Assembly (NCBI GenBank): GCA_029948255.1
Contig: JALIZF010001874.1
Coordinates: forward strand, 372,001-436,000
Length of the DNA stretch: 64,000 bases
Reading direction: 5' to 3'
From: Telmatactis stephensoni
Lineage: Eukaryota; Cnidaria; Anthozoa; Actiniaria; Isophelliidae
Under the pieces are notes generated by a model. It was not told the origin of the DNA and did not search any database. It worked only from the letters and a program-made list of their open reading frames with translations. Made by a program: the position numbers and the translations under genes. This document shows, one piece after another, positions 31,771 through 41,959 of the stretch (positions are counted from its first letter, which is position 1; each line of letters opens with the position of its first letter).

Positions 31771-34700
31771 ATGTTAAGAGAAAAGATTATTTTTCCTCTT
31801 CTGTTTGGTGTTGTTTTGGTCTTGCAAACATCCCGGGCTCAAGAAGACTCTGATGAAGAATCCGATGAAATCAGTTTTGACGATTTCTGCAATCACTTCA
31901 ATGACTTGCGCAGAAAACCAGTTGATATGAAACCCATCATAAGAGACTTGGGAGCAATAAGAGTAAAGCTAGTTGAAAATGATGTAATTCCGAATAATGA
32001 GTCTGCCGTTACATATGCTTTAGAGAAACTCTGTGTTGACCCCTCCACATATCGTAACCCAGAATGCCTGTATGCCCGGTTTTATCAAATAACCATTGAT
32101 AACCCCGAATGGAACAAAGTTAAGCCTTATTCTGATGAGGTTCTGGAAAACTATCACGAGTTTTGGTTTTTGCATCCTTTACTACGAGGCTGCTCAAACC
32201 ATTTGAACAAGCCAGTTAGTGAGAACTCCGCGAGAAAGATGTTTTTTAGAGGAATGAAAGGCGACAAGGCCAGTGAATTTGCCTTCATCTTGAAGAAAAC
32301 TTCTGGCAGTAGGAAAGTACTAAGAGAAGAGATATTGGCGTCTTGCGGGAAAGAGAACATCAATATAGTGTTTTGTCAGGATTTACTCGACTTTATCAAG
32401 TTGGCAGGATACTTATGCAAAAATAGAAGCTGGTGACTCAAGTGGTACGAAGGTTTCTAGATTAATACAACAAGAAACTATGAAATTGTACTTCGCATTA
32501 ATAAGTTTCAACAACTGAAAAAGAATACAGGGATCTTTTTACTCAAGACGAATCTAGTCAAGTCATTGTTACGTCCTTGGAACGCATCTTCAATTACATC
32601 ACCTTTGAACAAAAAGCCGAATTGACGGAATGGATGGAATATGTTCCTGACAAGTCCTCCAAGTCGGGATGCGAGAATCTGGCGAGTCTCTCAAGGCATG
32701 CGAAAAAAGTATGCATGTTCTGGAAAGTCATCACTCAAATTCGAGCTTACCTTAAATCCACACTTCCTCTTGGTAACGGTGAGGTCAAAAAAATTCTAAA
32801 CACCAACATTGATTATGCTACTTTTTTGGGTCCGAATGAGATGGATAGAATCCTTTCAGATGTTGAGAATACGACAAATGCACTGTCATCTCTGATGGAG
32901 TGGGTGGATGAGGAAATAGGGGAAGACGTCTTTGATCGATTCAGAGGTGTACGGACATACTTTCGAAAAGTGGAAGCGTTCAACAGAGAAAAATCTAAAG
33001 GTGATGTTGATTTCATTAAAGGCAGGCTGAACGATTACAGGAACGATGTCGAAAAACTGAAAACTGAATTAGTTAATAATCTCGGAGAGATTTTCAAGTT
33101 GTCCTTCACAGCAGCAGCATTAGAAATAGCTGACGCTATTATCCAAGTAGCTCTGGCGGCTGGATTTGTCATGAATCCGATCGAAAAGATTTTCGGTGGT
33201 TCATGTATTAGGAACTACATGGATCGCACAGCAGCACTGGCAGATACGTTGGCCTCGGTAGGAGCTTTATCGGATGCTTCAAAAAAATTCGAGACAATTC
33301 GTAATACCACCGATACCATTTCCAAGAATTTCCAAGACAATGACATTTTTCTTGAAAATGTCAAGCTCTTGATTGAAAGTATTGGAGAAGAGACCTCCAC
33401 ACCAACATTTGAAACTCGAAGACAAAAGTTTCTTGATGAGTATACGGCTTACGATCCGCAAGTAAGACGACCAGAGATAACGGCCATGACAAAAACGTAC
33501 GAGAAATTGATTGACATCTGTTGTTCATTTATGCTTGGGACAGAATCAAACTTAGCTGCCTCTGTTAAGTCTTATGTTACAAGGTCAGGTTTGTGTCCAA
33601 ACACGAAGGAAACTGCACAACAGATGTTTGAGACATTTGCAGAGATCTACGACTTCCAATTCGATCTAATCGAAGGCGTGGCCACCTATTTGAGGGCGGT
33701 GACAGCACAATATGTTGCAATGGATATTGTTTCTGGTTACGAGCAGCAATCCCCCGCTGCCGACGAACAGGACGATATTATCAACGACCTCAAAATACTA
33801 TCTATTGCAGGGTTCATCTCCTATAAAATCAACATTTGGGAAGCAACTGAGTCGTACTGTGACATCCTAGGCTACAAAGAAGGCGGAGTTCGACCAAATG
33901 TATGCGAAGGGAAAATTTCAAATAGTAAAATCGCAGGTTATGCCTCTTATTCAAGTCAAACATGCAGAAACATAGAGACATATGATGTACCAATCTTCTC
34001 CACAACTGACGAGGCCTTTATGGACCTTTCTGATTTGTACCATGGTAAACGAGTATCCTTTAAAGTCCCGAATGCTGATTGGTTAGTTACTAACAAATGG
34101 ATTGATACGCAGGATAAAGATTATGCTATTGTGGTCAAGAAGTTTGAGCTTTATCTACCTACTGAGAGTGGAACTGAGCACAAAGTGCGAGTGAATGCTC
34201 GTGTAATTGGAGACAACAAGTTATCTACTTTAAGTAAAACCAGCTACGTGATCGTTCCAAACAGGGAATTCATCTCTGATTATCTGGAAGGCAACAGAGA
34301 CAAACCATGTAGACGACAAAGCAAAGCCGCATTCACCAATCCATATGGACCCACTTTACCCAAGATTTGTCCATTGAATAGCGATGAAAACAACTGCCAA
34401 GAATTGCTGGAGAAGACACTTTTGTTTCCTTCAATCTATTCACGATGGAGGGTGTCTGTTTCTGGCTACGAAACATCCACTATTCCAAAACCTGCCAATA
34501 AAGACTTCAAGCTCAAAGTTGGAATGAAGCTCTGTATTTGGAATTCAAAAAGCAGGGACCAGGAACATACAAGAATTAAGAGTAAGAGTAAGACAAAGAA
34601 GTGGTTCAAATCGAAGGATAAAACCCAATTCGAACAGCAAAAACGAAAACGCTGTCATAAAGATCAGTATTGGAGCAGCAAGTTGGAAAGGTGTGTCATG

Positions 34701-34865
34701 TGTCCTAAGGGCTCACAATCAGCTCTTGATGGGTATTACTGCGAGAAGATTTCACCGAAGCCAAACAATGAGGAAAAGATGATGAATTCGAAGGATAAAT
34801 CTTCTGGTTGGAAAAAGATGACAAAACAAGGGGTTCTTGCTCCAAAAGAGAAGAGGAAACTTTGA
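31771..34865 (+). CDS. Older paralogue of the ~1010-residue secreted protein family, with two frameshifts
   Basis: The exon starts at 31763 after a clear acceptor (GTCATTTCAG). Eight bases later is the ATG of a 24-residue signal peptide (MLREKIIFPLL… to SRAQ), the same layout as in the tandem genes. The frame runs to about 32407, continues in a second frame to about 32510, then in a third to the stop at 34865. Reading across restores homology (LA-D-T then L-Y-F-A-L-I), so one extra base near 32407 and another near 32515 are implied. The second open part alone is 762 residues from 32577. Nearly all cysteines and the C-x12-C-x2-C-x12-C tail are kept, plus a Lys-rich extension of about 40 residues after the last cysteine. 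AATAAA lies at 34943. Decayed gene or assembly indels; function unknown. Confidence 0.75.
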
Positions 34866-34942
34866 AAATGCAAATATAGATCAATACATAAATGGAATGT
34901 AATTGAATTTAGTTTTATGCTAATTGTAGAACTAAGAATTCC

Positions 34943-34948
34943 AATAAA
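34943..34948 (+). terminator. Polyadenylation signal of the plus-strand paralogue
   Basis: AATAAA lies 77 bases after the stop codon at 34865, at a normal distance for a short 3' UTR. Confidence 0.55.
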
Positions 34949-35061
34949 ATAATCATTGTATCAGTCATAATTGTTCGTTTTCATAACGATTCAGTTTAAG
35001 AGTTTATATATGAAATGTCTATATAAAGAATACTTCCAGAATGTGCGCGCGTACGGTTTTT

Positions 35062-35095
35062 GTGGTTACTGGCTTGGCTACCAAGCCATAACCAC
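35062..35095. repeat. 34-base hairpin, member A of a covarying pair
   Basis: The arms pair over about 15 bp with one bulged base and a 3-base loop. GTTTTTGTG precedes it and TATGTCATC follows, the same flanks as the hairpin at 36672. The stem differs from member B in ways that keep pairing. Confidence 0.65.
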
Positions 35096-35635
35096 TATGT
35101 CATCATCGGTGTAAGTAAGTCCGTGACTTCCCGAAGTTCCGATGGCCATCGAAAACATAACGAGTTAGCCCGAGAATTACCCGAGTTCTTTTTTAATTTT
35201 TCTTTACAAAATACGATTTATTAAGAAAAGGCGTGCCTTTGGTAGTCCATAGCTGCCGTTTGAGGAAAAATATAGATGATTTACCTAAAACTAGGGCTGA
35301 GTACGAACTTCTACGAAAACCACAGAAACCACTGACATGACATACTGCTTCGCTTTGGCGCGTTTTGGGTTTATACTTCATGACTGAATATCAACATAGT
35401 CGCTCTTGGGGTTAGATTTAGGATAAATATTAGGAAGACGCCTATAGATCGATTTCACTGACGTCATCGAGAAAAATAAAGTCGGTTTCAGAGCATCAAA
35501 TAAAATAAAAATACTTGTACCTCAAAGAACAACCAAATCTTTGCAACTCTAGAAAATATTGAGTCAAAAGAGCTTTTCACCACGAAGATACGAATGTTTG
35601 AATGTGGGCTTGTTGTTGGTAAGAATGTATGGGGC

Positions 35636-35663
35636 CGCCATATTGGTGTACACCAATATGGCG
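35636..35663. repeat. Perfect 28-bp palindrome
   Basis: CGCCATATTGGTGT is followed directly by its own reverse complement. It may be two terminal inverted repeats of a transposon brought together by deletion of the interior, or a protein-binding site. Confidence 0.7.
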
Positions 35664-36671
35664 ACCATAAATACCAAGCATCGAAATGATATTAAAAATA
35701 CATTTATTTGCTCATTTTATTGATTATATATATAGAAAATGACAATTAAGTTCATTGCCAAAGCAAATGAGGTGAAATTTGTCGCAAATTGATGTGTTCT
35801 TACGTCGTTTGAAAATGCGTGACTGCATGGCGTGACACAATTTTGGTGCCGATAATTTGCCAAGCGATGAACAGAATCAGACCAAATTTCCAGAGACGAC
35901 TTCTTTTCATGATACATACAAAATATCAGGCAATCAGCTTTCTCCGAATTTTAGTTTAGATTTTAGTCCTCTCGTGACGTCACGTGAAATCGATCTATAT
36001 ATGGCATTCAGCCATGAAGTACCTACTTACCGTGTAAGTAAACAATGTTATTTCTTCATTTTTACAAACATCGATTTTGTACTTCCAGAAAGTATAGATA
36101 AAACATTATGCGATTGTTAGTTTTAAACTTTACTTATCAACTCTCCCTGAATCTGAATCTTTTTTTCTTTTCTTTAATTTTGTTTTTTTGTTTTTGTTTT
36201 GTTTTTGTTTTTGTTTTTTTGCTGTTGTGGTTAGTGATTAAAATATGAAAAGGCGCGCAATTCAATAATATTACAACAAACTAAAACGTCATTCAACTTT
36301 ATATACGTATATCAAAATATCAGTTATCAGTATATTACTCGGTCTCAGATGTTAGATTCAGAGTTTATTCCGGTTCTTCATCGCCGAATCGGCATCGTTT
36401 ATTTATTCATACATAATTTTCGATCATTAGAGAGACAAAAAGGGTGATTTGGGTTTTCCCTGGGGGACTTTGATGTTCGTGTCCTCGGGGCTCGGGAGGG
36501 GAGACTATTTGCCCAGCGACAATTTTTCGCTAGTCCTCCCGGTGCCAATAGCTTTGACACTTGGACCCAGTGATTTCCGCGCTAAGGCGACACGAGTCGT
36601 TTGAGTGGGGTCAAAATGTAAGCTATATTTGATTTCTCTATTTTACATCTAGCAAACTGTCAGCAGTTTTT

Positions 36672-36705
36672 GTGCTTACTGGCTTTTATAAAGCCAGTAA
36701 AGCAC
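36672..36705. repeat. 34-base hairpin, member B of a covarying pair
   Basis: Same length, flanks (GTTTTTGTG before, TATGTCATC after) and shape as the 35062 hairpin. A G-C pair has become C-G, and GG/CC at the stem top has become TT/AA. Confidence 0.65.
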
Positions 36706-39339
36706 TATGTCATCGGGTATGTAAGAGTGAGTGTAATTCGGATTTTGCTGAGGTCATTGCCGAGGTCATTACGAAGATGCGAATGTTGTCCGAGACAGTT
36801 TAAGATGGTTATTCCAATCACTCCAATCAACGATGAGCCTTGTTTATCAAAAGTATTTCGGGTATAACAAATTACTATTTTATTGATAGCTATACTTCTT
36901 TTTTTTTTTTTTATAAATTTTCGATAAACATTGATAACGAACCCAATCCGACCGACATACGAAACTGCAACTTTAGAGAAACCGCTCCCTTATAGCGAAG
37001 GCTCGTGTTGAGAATTTCGGCGACCGTTAGTTTGGATCACGGCGTTCGTCGATCTCACTGACGATTGTTGGTTTTACGCTATAGCTAGTTAGCATTTTAA
37101 ATACAAAAGTTTCTTATATTTCTTTGCATTCCTGCCATTAATTTTACTGTTGATTAGGTTTGAAACCTCGGCGTGTTTACTCTTAGGTTTAAGTCTGGGT
37201 GAGTAAACTGGGTTTTATTCAATTAAATATTTTTAATATTGAAATTAAATTTACCTTTCTTGAATGGAGCCTTTGTGTCCTTCGGGATGTCTATATAGTG
37301 TTTTGGAAACTTTTGCTACCTCTCGATTGAGGCGTACTGCATGACCTTGTTTTAGTTGTTTTAAAATGTGAAATGTCACGGTGATGTCACGCAAGGTGTG
37401 CAGAATCCCCATGAAAGCTTGAAATTTTGATTTTGTGACAAAGAACTTGCATGTATGTGCTTTTGCTTTCATGTTTATTTTTCATGAACTGTATTTAATT
37501 ACTTCAAATTAAATTATATTGATTTGAATAATTTCGTAATCTTAGAGCAAACATAGTTAAACTGTGATATATAATCAAAGTAATTTTAAAATACTAACTA
37601 ATTGTAAAAGATTTAAATTTTTAATAAAATGGTTTTATTTGGTGATTTTTATTGGGTTTTTTTTGGGTATTCAATTGACTCTTGTTTTGACTTTTTGTTT
37701 CTATTTACAAATTGTCAGTACAGTTATACCAGTAAGCACATGTTGTCGTAGACAGCTTTTGTTTGTCTCTGACATGTAGCTGCAATATCGAGCTATGTGC
37801 TCCGTGAATATGAAGTTCATTGGAAGAATTTATCGTAGTCATAAAATTCACACAAAATACAGCTAAAACCAACTCTAAATCCATTTAAACTATATAGAAT
37901 GTATAACGTAAGCACTTGAGGCGCGCAATTTTTGACATTTATATGCAATTTAACTAGATTTCACAAGTGGTAAGCTTGGGCTCCCTGTGGCCCGACAAGC
38001 CAGATTTTGGAACTAGTGTATTTCTAAGGGCTTTTCCAATTTCTTGGTCTCTTCTTTTATAGAAGTAACGTAAGGATGGAACTTGAGTTGTGTGGAAAGA
38101 GTATTTTTATTTTATGCATGCTTCCATTTCTTTCTTTGATCTTTCTTCTGTATTCTTTATTCTTTATCGAGGAGCGAATGTGAATTACGTTATCACGGAC
38201 TTCCTTATACATAGGGCAGATTTTAGGCTGTGTATGACAACAAATCATTTTGAAACAAAAAAAGTACGTTGAAAAAGTTTATTTTTCCCCGCCTGATGTC
38301 CCCAGGTAATTGGTTGAAAGCATTTGCTGCGAAGTCTTGGAAAGTTGTTTTGATTAGAGGAATTGAGTGTTAAATTGATGCTTTTGCTGGTTCTCAAACT
38401 ACGAGGAAGATCTATTCTTTGCATGAGAGGGTCGTAAGGGGGATATGGAAACCCCAAAACCGACGCAACAAAAATCGTCAAAATCCCCAAAACCGCAAAC
38501 CACGTAAGTCAAAAACCGCAAAACCGCAGTTTAAAATAAAAAACAACCGCAAAACCGCATCAAAAATAACGCAAAACCGCATCACCACAAATCCTTACGT
38601 CCCCCTCTACGCTTGCGTATGATGGCCATTGCGGACCAAGAAGTGCTTTGAAGACAGCCTTTAGTAGAAACTAAAAAAATCATAACTTTACTTCCCCTTA
38701 TCCAATTTGAAAGCAGAATTCAATTTTGAGATCATTTAATTACCTTAAGAGGAACAACTGTATGACTTTAGAAAAAAAAATCTGAACACTTCGATAAAAA
38801 TTCAACTTGCGCGTTTTTGGGGTGATTTGTGCCCACCGTGATTTGTCACAGCTAGTTGTACTTTCTTGGAAAAATAAAATAAAATAAAACAAGCACAACA
38901 CGTTAAAACAATATGGCCCATAATTTTAAAAAGTACAACTCCATGAAAAATATTCATTCTTTGATCACTTTTTATGCTAATTAGTTTAGGCTATTATGAA
39001 AGTCCTTAGTTGAATTCGATACTTTGGACTGTAACATCAGCTGCTGGCGTACACTTTAGTTTATTGAAAGTGTTTATGGTCTCCACTGAGCTTGTGTTGT
39101 TAAGTTGTCTACATTTATATGTTAATTGATAAAACCGGATCTTCAAGGTTTCGGTTTCAAAATAATCGTTTTCGCCTCATTTAATCATTTTCTAAGATCT
39201 GTGACATATACCCAGACCTTTTAGCGGCGACAGCAAAGTGGTTAGATGCTCCGAAAAGGTTTTATTTGTTTGTGCCAATCTAGGCGAGAGAAAAGCTTGA
39301 GAAAATGAGCTGAGAACACGCTCGCACGTTTTTCATTCT

Positions 39340-39480
39340 TCTGTTTTCTTCTTTTCTCCTCTCTTCTTTTCTCTTCTCTTCTCGTTTCCTTTCTTCTCTT
39401 CTGTTCTGTTCTATTCTTTTCTATTTTGTTTCCTTTTTTTCTCTTCTCTTCTCTTCTCTTCTCTTTTTCTTTTTCTTTTA
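39340..39480. repeat. Pyrimidine-rich (TTCTC)n-type simple repeat
   Basis: About 140 bases of TTCTC/TTTTC-type repeats on the plus strand (purine-rich on the minus strand), capable of mirror-repeat structure. The Lys/Glu/Arg-rich minus-strand frame is an artefact of it. Confidence 0.9.
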
Positions 39481-40013
39481 ACATAATACTTTGTCACTTT
39501 CTTGAGGCTCTCCTATCCTCTTAGATTAATACAGATCGACGTTATTCTAGGTAATTTCAGTACATATAAATCGACTGCTCATATATGGACCTCCTGACTG
39601 ATTTTTAATAATATATATTATTTCTTTGGAGTGTCGTTTCTGACTAGCGTTTATAGTTGTACCCTAAAAATAATCCATGAGTTCCTTGTTAATTAATATT
39701 GAGGAAAACCTCAGCTTGGTGTTGTATCTACGCTGAAATATATTCTGATATCGTTTATCTTATTTGCAGTCCGTATTTCTGTCACATAACTTGCCAGCTC
39801 GACTGCACGGATCCACAGTAGACTGCACGGATCCGCAGTAATACTGATCTGCAGGGATCCGCGGCGCGAAAAATTAAGTATATTGTACTTTTCTACTCGT
39901 GGACGTATCCACTTAGATTATCGGCCAGTGGCATACAGAAAGAGCATCATTGTTCTCAAGCTACACTATTTTATCTATGCCTAGGGCACTCATTCTTTTT
40001 CAATTCTTCCAGT

Positions 40014-40342
40014 TATAAGAATAAGAATAAGAATAAGAATAAGAATAAGAATAAGAATAAGAATAAGAATAAGAATAAGAATAAGAATAAGAATAAGAAT
40101 AAGAATAAGAATAAGAATAAGAATAAGAATAAGAATAAGAATAAGAATAAGAATAAGAATAAGAATAAGAATAAGAATAAGAATAAGAATAAGAATAAGA
40201 ATAAGAATAAGAATAAGAATAAGAATAAGAATAAGAATAAGAATAAGAATAAGAATAAGAATAAGAATAAGAATAAGAATAAGAATAAGAATAAGAATAA
40301 GAATAAGAATAAGAATAAGAATAAGAATAAGAATAAGAATAA
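40014..40342. repeat. (ATAAGA)n hexanucleotide microsatellite, about 330 bp
   Basis: A virtually perfect hexamer array of about 54 copies. It is open in several frames on the minus strand (Ile-Leu and Ser-Tyr dipeptide runs), which is an effect of the repeat. Confidence 0.97.
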
Positions 40343-40411
40343 AACGCATATTTCATATTGATATGCTCATATGCGCACTGCAAAAAATATGAATATAAAT
40401 ATATAGATAAA

Positions 40412-40530
40412 CATATAAATATAAATATAAATATAAATATAAATATAAATATAAATATAAATATAAATATAAATATAAATATAAATATAAATATAAATAT
40501 AAATATAAATATAAATATAAATATAAATAT
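40412..40530. repeat. (ATATAA)n hexanucleotide microsatellite
   Basis: About 20 copies of a second hexamer, only 70 bases from the ATAAGA array. The two arrays differ by one base per unit. Confidence 0.95.
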
Positions 40531-40965
40531 TTTTTTATCTCCTTGCAATTGCAAGATTATTAGGAGCGAACAACGTTGACATCGACAATTTCTGATGAAA
40601 TTATTTTCCTGCTATTCAGTGTTTAATTTCGTGGTTCCATATCTTGACGAGCTGTCAAATTCACTAATTGCACTTTATCATCGATCTCTAAGCGCTATAA
40701 CACGAGATTATATTGGATAGCATCGATTTCTTTATCTTTTGGTGAAGCACTACTAATTTCTTGCAACAGCTAGAGCCGTTTATTTCATTTCCTGGTTTAT
40801 CCACAGCTTCTTCATTCATCTTTCTGGTTTGCGTTTCCTGAAAAGTATCACTTTCACTTGACGTTCAACCCATTCTTGACTATTATTGAAAACAAATTTA
40901 TAGCTTTTTGGTGCTTTTGTATACTAAAAAAACAGATCTCGTAGGATTCAAAACTATCGACCAAG

Positions 40966-41959
40966 ATGGAGTGCTCCAAGAGGGACTTCATTGAAGCATT
41001 CATCTCCTCCGTTTTAGCAGTTTTCTGCATCACTGCTAACGCGTTTGTCATCTTAGTCGTCTTCAACAACGTCTCGCTTCGAACTCCCGTCAACCTACTT
41101 CTTGTGAACCTCGCCATTGCGGATACGATCGCAGCGGTGTTTGTTCTCCCGAGATTTACTTTTAAGTTAATGCTAAATCACCCCGAAGGAGATGCGGGCG
41201 ATTTACTCTGCAAGTTCATGAGGGATATATCCTGGATTGGTGGGCAGGCAGCTGCATTTACACTGGTAGCAATCGCCTTCGAGCGCCATTTTGCCATCCT
41301 ACACCCCTATCGTCGACTCGGAAGGATTTCAAAAGCGAAATTTAAAGTGCATAGTCTTTGGGAGTTGGGTCTATGCAATAACTTTAGAAGTGCCTTCAAT
41401 TCTCTCGTCCAAGTACAACAAGGAATTAGGTATATGCGATGAGCACTGGGATAATAAGATTTATGGTCAGATTTACTCTGTGCTATTGTTCACAATGGAC
41501 TTTGTTTTCCCTATGGCCATCCTTTCGTGTGCGTATTCTGGGATTTTAAAACACTTCTGGTTTAAAAAGACCAGAATTAATGACGTCAGCAATATGGCGC
41601 TTTTCCGGTTCAGAAAACGTGTAACGGTCATTATCTTGGCAGTAACTATCTCGTACGGAGTTTGCTGGTTCCCGTTGGTATTCTTCTATATGTTATACCA
41701 TTTGACAATTGATAACCCTATCGTTGAGTATAACTCTGTCATGTACAATTCTGCTGTAATATTTGTTGGCGTGAATTCATGTCTCGATCCAATTTTTTAC
41801 AGTCTGCAAAGTGAACGATTTGCTCGGGCCCTGAAGCAACTATTTTGCTGCAAACGGAAGGAGCCATTTCATAATAACATTGAAATGACCGCTTTCACAA
41901 TCACTCCATTCAGAGCAAAACGAGATTCAGAAAAGACTGTAGTCTCATGGTTGGAATGA
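40966..41959 (+). CDS. Class A (rhodopsin-like) G-protein-coupled receptor, single exon, one frameshift
   Basis: Reading 40966-41346 and then, skipping one base at about 41347, on to 41959 gives about 330 residues with seven membrane segments. Seen: TM1 around residues 12-34 with the usual N (TAN); TM2 LLVNLAIADT (LAxAD); the TM3 cysteine (LCKF, 82) and ERH in place of DRY (106-108); an ECL2 cysteine (GIC); TM6 CWFP (CWxP type); TM7 NSCLDPIFY (D-P-x-x-Y). A CC pair for palmitoylation and a short tail follow. It probably senses a peptide or small ligand at the cell surface; the ligand class cannot be told. The frameshift between ICL2 and TM4 would truncate the receptor, so it is a pseudogene, an assembly error or, less likely, a recoding site. 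Intronless, like many cnidarian GPCR genes. Confidence 0.85.

Larger units (their letters stand above)
34949..40965. other. Mostly non-coding stretch between the paralogue and the GPCR gene
   Basis: Apart from the hairpins, the palindrome and the simple repeats listed separately, I find no convincing gene. The open frames here are short, unsupported by domains, splice sites or composition, and several are simply microsatellite translations. A degenerate AAAACCGC-rich stretch occurs at about 38450-38590, and a short GCACGGATCC tandem at about 39798-39865. Confidence 0.5.

Noticed and set aside
32400..32576. Short intron joining the two open parts of the plus-strand paralogue
   Set aside because: No suitable GT and AG pair is present, and the intervening sequence itself translates to the expected homologous residues in shifted frames, so frameshifts explain it better.
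39242..39484. Lys/Glu/Arg-rich 80-residue minus-strand frame
   Set aside because: Produced by the TTCTC pyrimidine repeat.
40000..40579. Long open frames across the hexamer arrays (Ile-Leu, Ser-Tyr, Ile-Phe and Asn-Ile dipeptide runs)
   Set aside because: They are translations of perfect microsatellites with no flanking coding signal.
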